DNA of 64,000 nt from Paucibacter sp963740455 (GCA_963740455.1 CAVUEF010000020.1:1-64000), one strand, 5' to 3'; counted from the first letter of the stretch, positions 1 through 11,348 are shown. Notes: a model not told the origin generated them from the sequence alone. A program made the numbers and translations.

Positions 1-316
1 GGTCGTAAGTCGTGTGCACGCCGGGCAGGCTGGCCAGCGCTTCGCCCAGCGTGCGCCAGCCGAAGGTCTTGATGTCCTGGCGGGTGATGACGCTGACCGC
101 GGCGGCGATCTCGCTTTGCTTCTGCTCGTACTTGGAAGCGCCGACGACGCTGATATTGAGCAGCTGTTCCAGGCGCAGCGACGTGAGGTCCGTGGTGGAT
201 TCGGCAAACGACGGGCACGCGACCTTGAGTGCCGCGAGAAACAACACAGGCCGAAACGCGCGGCTGCTGGGTCGCCCGAGGCTCTCATCCGTCCCCCAAC
301 TGTTGCGTGGGTTCAT
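1..316 (-). CDS. TonB-dependent outer-membrane receptor, N-terminal part (runs off the window)
   Basis: About 105 codons are visible before the gene leaves the window. The start is an ATG at 316 preceded by a GAAAGG ribosome-binding site. The product begins with a charged N-terminus and a hydrophobic signal-peptide-like stretch (roughly residues 20-38). After it comes a typical plug domain: a segment reading LEQLLNISVVGASKYEQK, then SVITRQDIKTFGWRTLGEAL and SLPGV. This LxxLLxxxV...GAxKxEQ pattern followed by VITxxDI is the hallmark of TonB-dependent receptors of the iron/vitamin/colicin-receptor type. The substrate cannot be told from this part. It is divergent from the DUF1173 fragment that follows. 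Confidence 0.8.
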   Translation of the reverse strand, partial: MNPRNSWGTDESLGRPSSRAFRPVLFLAALKVACPSFAESTTDLTSLRLEQLLNISVVGASKYEQKQSEIAAAVSVITRQDIKTFGWRTLGEALASLPGVHTTYD

Positions 317-439
317 GTTGGCCTTTCGAAATGTGCTCGGCAGTTCGATGCCATGCGCCAGCAAGTCTAAACCCTCGCAAGCTGCCGTTTGACCGCATCT
401 TGCAACGACGCCGCCCGGCAATATGTGCTGCTTTTAACG

Positions 440-1063
440 ATGCTGCCGTCTTTGAAACTAAACTTTACATCGTGGGACCAAGCCGAGCTCACGCGCTGGC
501 AACCGGGGTTTGCAGGCAAACGCGCGTGGAGCACGGTGCGCAAGCATCTGCTGCTGGCCGCCGAAAACAAGATCGCCCGCGGGAATTCGTTGCGCTCGCG
601 GCTCTACATCCCCGAGGTGTTTTCTGTTGATCAGCGCGACGCGATCAACGCCAGGCGGATGGCACAGTGGTCGCAAGTCATCGCCACCTTCAGCGTTGCG
701 GCGGCAGGCATCCCGACCATCGCGGAGCTGTCGCTGATGCCGGTGACACGGTACTGGCTGCCGGTCGAAGACGGATTCGAGAAGCAGCTCATTGAGCGGC
801 TCGTGGCTGATGGGCAGTCGTTCGTGAAGGGTCTTCGCTTCAACCTGCCGCCAGATCACGTGCTGGCCAGTGCTGTTCTGATCGATGTCGCCGCGGCTCC
901 GATTCCACTGTGCATCGCGCCGCGTGGCGCCGACAAAGAACGTCTTGATCGTGTGATCAACGATGTCGAACTACGCAATGCGTCGCCTACTTGGGTTTGG
1001 CACGTCTCGCAAGGCACCATGCCGCCGCTGCCGAGCCAAAGCCGGCCGCCCGAGGCAGCGTAG
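440..1063 (+). pseudogene. DUF1173-like protein, probably N-terminally truncated
   Basis: The 207-residue product ends with a segment containing VADGQSFVKGLRFNLP, then ASAVLIDVAAAPIPLCI and a VWHVSQGTMPPLP tail. I recognise this as the C-terminal part of DUF1173 proteins, which are usually near 400 residues and occur on integrative and conjugative elements. The N-terminal half is absent and no good ribosome-binding site precedes the ATG at 440; a TTG at 389 is in the same frame. I read it as a remnant of a mobile element that ends at the nearby tRNA-Arg. The family assignment is from memory of the motif pattern and is moderate. The function of DUF1173 is unknown. Confidence 0.5.
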
Positions 1064-1103
1064 CGCGTGCGCCTGTCGCGTCACCCGACCCTGCCGATTC
1101 ACA

Positions 1104-1422
1104 TCAGCGCCACGAGTCCTGATTTTTGGGCTCCACGCGCTGGTTGAACCACAACTCGCGCCAATCGCAATGAAAGTCCTCCCACAGGTCGGACCACCGA
1201 GTGGAGTCATAACCGCCGCGAAAGTCGACGACCGGCGCAAGGCGGACGATGTAGCTCACCAGCGTGCCAGGCGGCATCAGCGGCGAAAGCTGCTGGTACT
1301 CGTGGACGGCGGTTTCGGATTCGAGGGCAAGGTACAGGGCGGGAGTGCCAGGGCGGTTGACCCGCCCACCGTGGCGCATGCATGCGGTACGCCGTGACCG
1401 GGCCCAGCACGGTCAGGATCAT
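1104..1422 (-). pseudogene. RES-domain toxin remnant (frameshifted and truncated)
   Basis: The reading frame opens with ATG at 1422, overlapping the antitoxin stop codon (ATGA), and encodes about 15 residues ending in TAYRMH. Typical RES toxin sequence resumes in another frame near 1379 with RHGGRVNRPGTPALYLALE, followed by a stretch containing VVDFRGGYDS and CDWRELWFNQRVEP. Between the two parts the usual segment of about 20 residues (PxSGxGA region) is missing, and the C-terminal end beyond WFNQRVEP, which normally carries a GTNLVL-like strand, is replaced by a short tail and a stop. RES toxins are NAD-degrading or NAD-modifying enzymes. This copy should be inactive. Confidence 0.7.
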
Positions 1423-1826
1423 CCCGCAGCACCAGCCTCGATGGACGCCACATACCGCAGAACGTCGTCGGTTCGCCCTTCCGAGACCAGCCGCTCAGCC
1501 GTCTTGTAGCCGAACACGGACAGTGGCTCGTTGCGGTACCAGAACAGCGCCTTGTTCAGATCGCCGTTCAGGTCGGTCGCGGCCTTGATGACGCGCAGCG
1601 CCTCGCGCAGGAAGTCCTGAATGCCGCGCGACCCCGGCGCGCGGCTGATCGTGTTGCGATGCACGTGCGCCTGCTCAGCCAGCGTCTGCAGGTCAATGTG
1701 CATGGCCTGGCTGAAGCGCTTGGGCGACAGCACGGGCGCTGGCGTATCGGTGTCCTTCAGGAAGTCGAGGAAGTGCTGATACGTACCGCCCAGCACCGGC
1801 GAGTCGAGAACTGCTGCGTCTGCCAT
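1419..1826 (-). CDS. Xre/MbcA/ParS-type antitoxin (DUF2384 domain)
   Basis: A 135-residue protein. The N-terminal half holds a helix-turn-helix (LQTLAEQAHVHRNTISR, about residues 50-65). The C-terminal half is a toxin-binding domain with the ALFWYRNEPLSVFGYKTAERL signature, followed by LVSEGRTDDVLRYV. This is the antitoxin of RES-Xre (ParT/ParS, MbcT/MbcA) systems: it binds and blocks the RES toxin and represses its own promoter. I chose the ATG at 1826, which has GAAAG eight bases upstream, over the TTG at 1847. It overlaps the broken toxin gene by 4 bp and is therefore an orphan antitoxin. Confidence 0.85.
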   Translation of the reverse strand: MADAAVLDSPVLGGTYQHFLDFLKDTDTPAPVLSPKRFSQAMHIDLQTLAEQAHVHRNTISRAPGSRGIQDFLREALRVIKAATDLNGDLNKALFWYRNEPLSVFGYKTAERLVSEGRTDDVLRYVASIEAGAAG

Positions 1827-1848
1827 ATGTGAGCTTTCGTGAGGCAAA

Positions 1849-1874
1849 GCACTATTTGTGCACTATTTGAGCAC
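1849..1874 (-). promoter_or_regulatory. Direct-repeat operator upstream of the ParS-like antitoxin
   Basis: The motif GCACTATTTG occurs twice head to tail (1849-1858 and 1860-1869), followed by a third GCAC half (1871-1874). The repeats lie 23 bp upstream of the antitoxin ATG, where an autoregulatory operator for an HTH antitoxin is expected. Binding is an inference. Confidence 0.45.
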
Positions 1875-2010
1875 GCATATCGCAGCATGGCAAGTGTGTG
1901 AGCGGCAAGGTCAAACAGACCGCGGACACGAGCCTCGACATCCCGTAACGTCCCGCATGGAACCCTGAAAGACCACCGGCGGTGGACCCCTCGGTGGACC
2001 CCTAGCGGCC

Positions 2011-2053
2011 CAAAAAGACTAAAGGGTCAGCACGCGTTAACGTGCTAACCCTT
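2011..2053 (-). terminator. Rho-independent terminator of tRNA-Arg
   Basis: On the minus strand a 13-bp nearly perfect stem (2053-2041 with 2034-2022, AAGGGTTAGCACG paired with CGTGCTGACCCTT) with a 6-nt loop is followed shortly by TTTTT. It lies 9 nt after the tRNA 3' end. Confidence 0.8.
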
Positions 2054-2061
2054 GTCTTTAC

Positions 2062-2138
2062 TGGTGCGGCTGGCAGGAATCGAACCCACGACCCCTTGGT
2101 TCGTAGCCAAGTACTCTATCCAGCTGAGCTACAGCCGC
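2062..2138 (-). tRNA. tRNA-Arg (anticodon ACG)
   Basis: The minus strand gives a 77-nt cloverleaf. The acceptor stem GCGGCTG pairs with CAGCCGC, the D-arm contains AGCTCAGCTGGATAGAGTA, and the anticodon loop CTACGAA sits in a CTTGG/CCAAG stem, giving anticodon ACG. The T-arm has GGTTCGATTCC. The CCA end is encoded (2064-2062). The gene is followed by a strong terminator and by mobile-element debris, as is common for tRNA genes used as integration sites. Confidence 0.97.
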
Positions 2139-2220
2139 GAAGCTCGAAATTATAGCTTCGTTTTTTCAACTCCCAGAGCGCGCCTGAAACTTTTTCGGCG
2201 TGCATTGCCGGGCTGGCGGA

Positions 2221-3465
2221 TCAGGCCTTGGCTGCGGCTTCATGGCACCGGGCGCGCCGCTCGAGGTCGCCGTCGCGCTCGGCCATTGCCGCCAGCGTCA
2301 ACCAGCTGCGACGGCGCAGCGCTGCGGGCAGCTCGATGTCTTCGCAGGCACGCTCGAGCATCAACCTGGCCTTGCCCCAGAGCTGGCGTTCAGCCAGTGC
2401 ATGGCCCAGCGCGAACGCGATCGATGCGTCGCGCGGAAATGCCTGGGCGGCGGCCTCGAGCCGCGGCAGCCACTCTGGCCCCATGCCTGGCACCACCTGC
2501 ACCAGTGCTGCGCTGAGGGTGGCGCGCTCGTCAGCATTGAGTTCGACGATCTTTTCCCAGAACGGCCGCAACCAGCCTCGGCCATCGTCGGGCGACCCCA
2601 CTTTGGCCGTGCAAGTCGCGGCACGCGCAGCCACGAAGGCGTCGCGCCGGTCGGCGGAATCGAGCAGTTGCCAGATGCTGCGCAGTTGATCGATATCGCG
2701 CGCTGTTTCGAGCGCTTCAAATGCCAGCGAACGCAACAAACCGAGCGCTGCGGTGCGCGAAAAGCCCTGGTGCTTGGCCAGCAGACGTGCGGTTCGCAAA
2801 GCTTCGAGGGGCTGTTCGGACATGCGCGCCGCTTGCAGCTTCAACCGCAGGGCCTGGGTGCGGCGCGCCACGCCGGGCGGCAGTTCGGCCAACAGCGCCA
2901 AGGCCCGCGACGCGTCTCTGTCCTCGAGCGCCCACTCGGAGGCCAGCAGTCGGGCCCCCTCTTCGGCAGCGTGCGCGGCCGGATATTTACGCCCCACTTC
3001 CAGCGCCTTCTGGAGCTGCCGGTCACGGCCTTCGCGGTCCTGCAAGCGGTGCGCACTGCCGGCGGCCAGCACATGGCCGAGCGCCATGAACGCCGGGTCA
3101 TGCGGCAAATTCAAGGTTTGCTTCTGTATGGCCAAGGCACGCAGAGCCGACTTCTGCGCGCGACTGTAGCGGGCGCCAAAAAACTCGGCCAGCGAGTCGC
3201 GCAACGCCGCTTGAGCTGTGCGTTCGCGCTGACTCAAACGCCACTCGCGGGCGCGTCTGGGCAGGCGCGTCAGCCGGTCGATGGCCTGTATGACGGTCAC
3301 CAGCGCAAAGCAGCTGCCCACCATCGCCAACAGGAACAGATTGAGCGACACATCGAAGCGCCAGCCGCTCCAATAGATCGTCACCAGGCCATCGTTGCTG
3401 CCCAGCGTCAGCGCGGCCACGACGGCCACGCCGAACAGCAGCACCAACCAGATGACGACGCGCAT
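2221..3465 (-). CDS. hemY: HemY, TPR-repeat membrane protein of the heme cluster
   Basis: A 414-residue protein. Two N-terminal membrane segments (about residues 2-21 and 38-62) enclose the family's DGLVTIYWSGWRFDVSLN stretch, followed by a long helical TPR region. This is the proteobacterial HemY, an inner-membrane protein of unclear biochemical role encoded with late tetrapyrrole genes. It is not the protoporphyrinogen oxidase that is also called HemY. It is the last gene of the leftward hemC-hemD-hemX-hemY operon, starting 17 bp after hemX. Confidence 0.9.
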   Translation of the reverse strand: MRVVIWLVLLFGVAVVAALTLGSNDGLVTIYWSGWRFDVSLNLFLLAMVGSCFALVTVIQAIDRLTRLPRRAREWRLSQRERTAQAALRDSLAEFFGARYSRAQKSALRALAIQKQTLNLPHDPAFMALGHVLAAGSAHRLQDREGRDRQLQKALEVGRKYPAAHAAEEGARLLASEWALEDRDASRALALLAELPPGVARRTQALRLKLQAARMSEQPLEALRTARLLAKHQGFSRTAALGLLRSLAFEALETARDIDQLRSIWQLLDSADRRDAFVAARAATCTAKVGSPDDGRGWLRPFWEKIVELNADERATLSAALVQVVPGMGPEWLPRLEAAAQAFPRDASIAFALGHALAERQLWGKARLMLERACEDIELPAALRRRSWLTLAAMAERDGDLERRARCHEAAAKA

Positions 3466-3482
3466 GCTCGGCTGCTCCGGTG

Positions 3483-4649
3483 TCAGCGGCCTGCTGCCGC
3501 AGCGGCGAGCGCCGACAAGGTGTCGTCCGGGCGCGGCACATTGACTTGCCGCGCTTGACCGGCGACTTGGCGCAGCAATTCATGCGCAGTGACCACCTTG
3601 CGTGCGGTCCGGTCGAAATAGCGTTCGAGCGCAGTCTGGGCATCGCGCAAGTCGGCCTGCGCGGTGTCGAACTGGCGGCTCAGCAAGGCCAGGCGGGCGT
3701 TGAGCAGACGCAGCTTCAGGTTTTCACGCAGAAAGTAACTTTGCTCGGGTGCCAGCAGCATGGCCTCGGGGTTCTCGATGCGCGTCACACGCAGCAGCGA
3801 ACGCGCCTCCAGCCACACCTTGCCCGCCAGCGTCGTCCACTGTGCCTGCAGATCGGGCCACCAGCCCGATGCTACGGGTGCGACGGCGCCGTGCTTCTTG
3901 GGCGCTGCGTTCTTTGCGACGGCGTCTGCGACCTCGGGCTTGCCGCGCTGCGCCACCGACAGCAGCGGCAGCTCATCGACCAGGCGCACGACCTCGTCGA
4001 GCCTGATCGTCAACGACGACACATCGACCACATTGATGGCCTTGACGCGGTCCAGATCGCGCAACACTGCGCGGCGCACGCCTTCGAGGCGCGGCTGTTT
4101 GTAGCGCACCAGTCGCTCGTCGGCCTGCTTGAGCGTGACCACCAGCGGCTCGGCGCTGCCGGTGATGGCCGACTGCTGGAGCGCCACACGAATTGCCGCC
4201 TCGATATCGACCAGCACGTTTTCGTCCCGCGAGCGCGACAGCGATTGGATCAGCTCCTCGAGCTGTCCGCGCTGCATTGCCACCTCGGCCACCCGCACGT
4301 CCAGCAGGGCCAGTTTGGCGGCGCTGTCACGCGCCAGGTCCTGTGCCTGACGCGCCATCGCGCGGGCATCGTTGGCCTCGCTCAGCACATTTTGTTGGCG
4401 GCGCACCAGCTCCTGCTCCAGGCGTTGCACACGCTCATGCGCTTGCCACGACAAGCCCAGTGCCAGCAGGGTCAGCAAGGCCAGCAGGCCGACCACGGCA
4501 GGCGGCACGCCGCGTGGACGAATCGGTGGCACAAGTCCGGCATCTGCGGATGGCGCCGCGGCACCCGCTGCTGATTGGGCTGTCGGTGCACCGCTCGCAG
4601 AAGGTCCGGTCGAAGGGTCTGGCAAAGAGTGGGAAAGGTTGTCGCTCAC
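3483..4649 (-). CDS. hemX: HemX, uroporphyrinogen-III C-methyltransferase-like membrane protein
   Basis: A 388-residue protein with a short proline/alanine-rich cytoplasmic N-terminus, one membrane helix (VVGLLALLTLLALGLSW, about residues 42-60), a coiled coil (VQRLEQELVRRQQNVLSE onward) and a C-terminal HemX domain. Although annotated as a methyltransferase, it has no SAM-binding motif; the family probably scaffolds heme enzymes in the membrane. The start is uncertain: GTG at 4649 (chosen) or GTG at 4676, which would overlap the hemD stop. It lies between hemD and hemY in one operon. Confidence 0.88.
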   Translation of the reverse strand: MSDNLSHSLPDPSTGPSASGAPTAQSAAGAAAPSADAGLVPPIRPRGVPPAVVGLLALLTLLALGLSWQAHERVQRLEQELVRRQQNVLSEANDARAMARQAQDLARDSAAKLALLDVRVAEVAMQRGQLEELIQSLSRSRDENVLVDIEAAIRVALQQSAITGSAEPLVVTLKQADERLVRYKQPRLEGVRRAVLRDLDRVKAINVVDVSSLTIRLDEVVRLVDELPLLSVAQRGKPEVADAVAKNAAPKKHGAVAPVASGWWPDLQAQWTTLAGKVWLEARSLLRVTRIENPEAMLLAPEQSYFLRENLKLRLLNARLALLSRQFDTAQADLRDAQTALERYFDRTARKVVTAHELLRQVAGQARQVNVPRPDDTLSALAAAAAGR

Positions 4650-4672
4650 GGTCTTGACGATTGTATAGACCG

Positions 4673-5446
4673 TCACACCATGCCACGCACCGCCTCGATC
4701 ACGGCCGGCAGCTTGGGTAGCGCCAGCGCAACACGACCGAATCCGAACGCACGTGCGGACTCTGCAATGCGCTCGTGCGTGGCCAGGGCTTGCGCCTGCG
4801 ACCAGTCGGCGTCGGCCGGCACCAGCGACGCGAGCTTGTCGATGGCTTCCGAACTGCTCAGCAGCCAGACATGATTGCGCGGCGCCGCTCGCGCGGCCGC
4901 CAGCAGGGCCTGCTGCGCACGGTCCAGCACCGGTGCACAGCGGCGATAGGCTTGCACCGCCTCGACCCGCGCGCCGCCCTCGCGCAGGCGCTCGCCCAGC
5001 CATTCGCGCCCACCGTCGCCGCGCACCAGCAAGACGCGGGTGCCTTGCCAGTCGCGCTGCTTGAGCGCTTGCCACAGCGACTCAGAGTCAAAGCTGAGCG
5101 ACGCGGCAGCGGGTTCGAGCACCTGCGCCGCCGGCACGCCGGCTTCGCGCAACTCACGGCTGCTGCCCGGGCCCACCGTCGCCGCCAGCGTATGCGCGGG
5201 CCAGGCCATGCCTGCGGGCCGATGCGCAAAGAACTGTCGCACCGCATTCGGGCTGACGAACACCAGCATGTCGTACAGGGTCAGGTCTTGCCAAGCCTGG
5301 GTCAGCGCTTGCAGATCATCGGTGGCATGGATGGCAATCAGCGGCAACGCCGCAGCTTCCAGGCCCGCCGCCTGCAGCCGCGCCACCCAGCCCGCGGCCT
5401 GCTCGGCCGGTCGGGTCACCAGCACCAAAGGTGTCGTCTTGCTCAA
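4673..5446 (-). CDS. hemD: Uroporphyrinogen-III synthase
   Basis: A 257-residue HemD that closes and inverts ring D of hydroxymethylbilane to give uroporphyrinogen III. The sequence begins LVLVTRPAEQAAGWVARL and contains the typical FVSPNAVRQFF, ATVGPGSSRELREAGV, VLLVRGDGGREWL and YRRCAP blocks of the two-domain fold. The likely start is the TTG at 5446, overlapping the hemC stop codon by 4 bp, so translation is probably coupled; no better ATG lies near. The family is poorly conserved, but these blocks together with the position after hemC leave little doubt. Confidence 0.92.
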   Translation of the reverse strand: MSKTTPLVLVTRPAEQAAGWVARLQAAGLEAAALPLIAIHATDDLQALTQAWQDLTLYDMLVFVSPNAVRQFFAHRPAGMAWPAHTLAATVGPGSSRELREAGVPAAQVLEPAAASLSFDSESLWQALKQRDWQGTRVLLVRGDGGREWLGERLREGGARVEAVQAYRRCAPVLDRAQQALLAAARAAPRNHVWLLSSSEAIDKLASLVPADADWSQAQALATHERIAESARAFGFGRVALALPKLPAVIEAVRGMV

Positions 5447-6372
5447 GCCGCGCTCAGATAGCCGGCGGCACCTGCGTCGCGCAATCGGCTCGCGACTTGC
5501 TCGCCCAGCGCTCGCGCCGCCTGGTCGTCGCTGATCGCGGCGCTCGCAAAGGCCTTGAGCAACGGCAGCCGGGTTTGCTCGGGATGGCCCAGCGACGCGT
5601 TCAGGTTGAGCTTGCCCGCGCTCCACACCGCATGCGCCGCCAGCGGCACACTGCAGCTGCCGCCCAGGGCGCGCGACACAGCGCGCTCGGCCTGGGTGGC
5701 CAGCCAGGTGGGCTGATGCTTGAGCGTGGCCAACTGGGCCAGCAGCGCATGCGCATCGCTGCGCACTTCAATGCCCAGCGCACCTTGCCCGGCGCAGGGA
5801 ATCATCTGGTCGGCCTCAAACAGCGAGCGGATGCGTGCCCCCAGGCCCAGACGTTTGAGCCCTGCCGCGGCCAGCACGATGGCGTCATAACCGCCTTCGT
5901 CGAGCTTGCGCAGGCGCGTGTCGAGATTGCCGCGCAAGGGCTCGATGTTCAGATCGGGCCGCATCGCCATCAATTGCACGACGCGACGCAGGCTTGAGGT
6001 GCCCACCACGGCCCCTTGCGGCAGCTCGGTCAGCGCGGCGAAGCGATTCGACACAAAGGCGTCGCGCGGGTCTTCGCGCTCCAGAATCGCCGCCAGCTCG
6101 AAGCCCGGAGGCAAGTCCATCGGCACGTCCTTCAGCGAATGCACGGCCAGATGCGCGCGACCCTCCTCCAAGGCGGTTTCCAGCTCCTTTACAAAGAGTC
6201 CTTTGCCGCCCACTTTGGACAAGGCCCTATCGAGTATCTGGTCGCCGCGCGTGGTCATGCCCAGCAGTTCGACTTCAAGACCCAGTCGTTCACTCAACAA
6301 GTCACGCACATATTCGGCTTGCCACAGGGCGAGGCGGCTTTCTCGGGTGGCGATCAAAATTTTGTTCTGCAT
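5443..6372 (-). CDS. hemC: Hydroxymethylbilane synthase (porphobilinogen deaminase)
   Basis: A 309-residue enzyme that condenses four porphobilinogens into hydroxymethylbilane in the cytoplasm. It begins MQNKILIATRESRLALWQAE and has the usual SKVGGKGLFVKELE, VHSLKDVP and RGNLDTRL blocks. The dipyrromethane cofactor cysteine is in GGSCSVPLAAHA (about residue 241). It is the first gene of the hemC-hemD-hemX-hemY operon, divergent from ppc with a 161-bp gap that must hold both promoters. In many relatives the algZ/algR pair lies directly upstream of hemC; here ppc, hemG, tnaA and a signalling pair lie in between. Confidence 0.97.
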   Translation of the reverse strand: MQNKILIATRESRLALWQAEYVRDLLSERLGLEVELLGMTTRGDQILDRALSKVGGKGLFVKELETALEEGRAHLAVHSLKDVPMDLPPGFELAAILEREDPRDAFVSNRFAALTELPQGAVVGTSSLRRVVQLMAMRPDLNIEPLRGNLDTRLRKLDEGGYDAIVLAAAGLKRLGLGARIRSLFEADQMIPCAGQGALGIEVRSDAHALLAQLATLKHQPTWLATQAERAVSRALGGSCSVPLAAHAVWSAGKLNLNASLGHPEQTRLPLLKAFASAAISDDQAARALGEQVASRLRDAGAAGYLSAA

Positions 6373-6533
6373 ATTGCAATGCTAGCGCACGCGCTGTTGC
6401 AGCTCGCACACAGACCAACCCGCCGCCGTTACTCGGATAACAAGATGTATGTAACAAAGTTACATTAGCGCTGCGCTCCGTCTTTTCTCGTCGGCCCGCG
6501 CCATCGCCACTTCGTATTGCTTAAGAGGCCCGC

Positions 6534-9374
<2,841 letters not shown>

Positions 9375-9457
9375 CGCAAGGCAAACACAGCGCATACGCG
9401 ATGCGCCTGCGCCGTCGACGATGGCACACTCGAGCACACGCAACTGGAGACCAAGTC

Positions 9458-10003
9458 ATGGCACGCGTGCTCATCGTCTGTTCGACGACCGACGGACAAA
9501 CAAGGAAGATCTGCGACCGCTTGGCGCAGATCGTGCAGGGCAGCGGCGAACAGGTCAGTCTGGTGATGATTGAAGACGCGGGCGACGTCGATCCGATGAG
9601 TTTCGACAAGGTCGTGATCGGCGCCCGCATCCGCTACGGCAAGCACGACCCGCGCGTATTTGAATTCGTGCATCGCCATACCGATGCACTGAACGCGGTG
9701 ACGAGCGCATTCTTCTCGGTCAATATCGTCGCCCGCAAACCCGAGAAGAACCGGCCCGAGACGAACCCTTATGTGCGCAAATTCCTGACCCAGGTAGCCT
9801 GGCGCCCCGTGCTGCTCGACGTGTTTGCCGGCAAGCTTGATTACCCGCGCTACACCTTCTTCGACCGCCAGATGATCCGCTTCATCATGTTCGTCACCAA
9901 GGGCCCCACCCAGCCCGACGCGGTCGTGGAGTTCACCGACTGGCAGCGTGTCGAGGCTTTCGCTCAGGCCATCATCGCGGCACCCACGCACACTCGCAAG
10001 TGA
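9458..10003 (+). CDS. hemG: Menaquinone-dependent protoporphyrinogen oxidase (HemG, flavodoxin-like)
   Basis: A 181-residue flavodoxin-fold protein starting MARVLIVCSTTDGQTRKI, with the FMN phosphate loop (STTDGQT) at residues 9-15. The family-specific loop FFSVNIVARKPEKN is followed by NPYVRKFL and by KLDYPRYTFFDRQMIRFIM, typical of HemG rather than of plain flavodoxins. HemG oxidises protoporphyrinogen IX to protoporphyrin IX and passes the electrons to quinone. GGAGA lies upstream of the ATG. Its 3' end overlaps that of the convergent tryptophanase gene by 32 bp. Location beside the hem operon supports the role. Confidence 0.88.
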   Translation: MARVLIVCSTTDGQTRKICDRLAQIVQGSGEQVSLVMIEDAGDVDPMSFDKVVIGARIRYGKHDPRVFEFVHRHTDALNAVTSAFFSVNIVARKPEKNRPETNPYVRKFLTQVAWRPVLLDVFAGKLDYPRYTFFDRQMIRFIMFVTKGPTQPDAVVEFTDWQRVEAFAQAIIAAPTHTRK

Positions 10004-11348
10004 AGTGGCGCAGGTATTGCGGCTGCTTGGTGATGGTAACGCCGCGAATGCTTGATGCCTTTTGCTTGACCTCGGCAATCACCTCGGCCGCATAGTCGAA
10101 GTGCGACTGCGTGTACATGCGGCGCGGGAAGGCCAGACGCACCAACTCCATCGAGTGGTAGGTCTCAGTGCCATCGGCCAGGCGCTTGCCGAACATCACC
10201 GAGCCGATCTCGACGCCGCGGATACCGCCTTCCAGATAGAGCGCATTGCACAAGGCCCAGGCCGGGTAATGCGCCACCGGCATGTCGGGCAGCACGGTTC
10301 TGGCGTCGATGTAGACCGCGTGGCCGCCGGTCGGTTTGACGAAACCCACACCCGCCGCTTCGAGCCGCTCGCCCAGGTATTCGGCGGTGCGCAGCCGGTA
10401 GCGCAGGTAATCTTCCTGCATGCCTTCTTCCAGGCCGACGGCCATCGCCTCCAGGTCGCGCCCGGCAAGTCCCCCGTAGGTCGGAAAGCCCTCGGCCATG
10501 ATGAGGCCGTTGCGCACCGCGTCCATCCAGGTGTCGTCGCGCAGCACGATGAAGCCGCCGATATTGACCATCGCGTCCTTCTTGGCGCTCATCGTCGCGC
10601 CGTCGGCGTACGAGAACATTTCCTTGACGATGTCGCGGATCGCAGCGTGCTCGTAGCCGGGTTCGCGCATCTTGATGAACATGGCGTTTTCGGCAAAGCG
10701 GCACACATCCATGATGAAGGGCTTGCCGTGCGCCTTGAGCAGTTTCGCGTAGGCGCGGATATTGGCCATCGACACCGGCTGGCCACCGCCAGTGTTGTTG
10801 GTGACGGTGATCATGCCGAACGGGATTCGGTGCGCCTGGGTCTGCAGCAGCGCCTCGACGCGCGCCAGATCGATATTGCCCTTGAACGGGTAGATCAGCG
10901 CCGGCTGCAAGCCCTCGGCAATCACCAGATCGAGCGCCTCGATGCCAAGGAATTCGAGATTGGCGCGGGTCGTGTCGAAGTGGCAGTTGTTCGGCACCAG
11001 CTCGCCCTTTTTGCAGATCGCGCTGAACAGCACTTTCTCGGCCGCGCGACCCTGGTGCGTCGGCACGAAATGCTGCATGCCGGTGATGTCCCGCACCACC
11101 GCCTCGAGCCGGTAGAAGCTGCGCGCGCCGGCATAGCTTTCGTCGCCCTCCATGATGGCACCCCACTGGCGCGACGACATGGCGCCGGTGCCCGAATCGG
11201 TCAGCCAGTCGATCAGCACGTCTTCGGCGCGCAGCTTGAAGACATTGAGCTTGGCGGCCTCCAGCAGCGCCTCGCGCTCGGCCGGGCTCGTCATGCGAAT
11301 CGGCTCGATGCTCTTGATGCGAAAGGGTTCAATCAGCGTTCTTGGCAT
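9972..11348 (-). CDS. tnaA: Tryptophanase (beta-eliminating lyase)
   Basis: A 458-residue PLP enzyme. The N-terminus (EPFRIKSIEPI), LTDSGTGAMSSRQW, VPTHQGRAAEK, and the PLP-lysine motif MSAKKDAMVNIGGF place it in the tryptophanase/tyrosine phenol-lyase family. At two specificity positions it looks like tryptophanase: FDTT rather than FTTT, and VEIGS rather than MERG. Elsewhere (MFSYADG, GGLAGRDLEAMAVG) it resembles tyrosine phenol-lyase more. I therefore call tryptophanase, which converts L-tryptophan to indole, pyruvate and ammonia, with some doubt about substrate. The ATG at 11348 gives the usual family length. A palindrome lies 65 bp upstream. Confidence 0.82.
   Translation of the reverse strand: MPRTLIEPFRIKSIEPIRMTSPAEREALLEAAKLNVFKLRAEDVLIDWLTDSGTGAMSSRQWGAIMEGDESYAGARSFYRLEAVVRDITGMQHFVPTHQGRAAEKVLFSAICKKGELVPNNCHFDTTRANLEFLGIEALDLVIAEGLQPALIYPFKGNIDLARVEALLQTQAHRIPFGMITVTNNTGGGQPVSMANIRAYAKLLKAHGKPFIMDVCRFAENAMFIKMREPGYEHAAIRDIVKEMFSYADGATMSAKKDAMVNIGGFIVLRDDTWMDAVRNGLIMAEGFPTYGGLAGRDLEAMAVGLEEGMQEDYLRYRLRTAEYLGERLEAAGVGFVKPTGGHAVYIDARTVLPDMPVAHYPAWALCNALYLEGGIRGVEIGSVMFGKRLADGTETYHSMELVRLAFPRRMYTQSHFDYAAEVIAEVKQKASSIRGVTITKQPQYLRHFTCECAWVPR

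Noticed and set aside
1849..1874. CRISPR-like short repeats
   Set aside because: Only two full units of 10 bp without spacers of regular length; better explained as an operator. No CRISPR array is seen elsewhere.
2221..3465. HemY as protoporphyrinogen oxidase
   Set aside because: The protein has membrane helices and TPR repeats and no FAD-binding motif; it is the other protein of that name.
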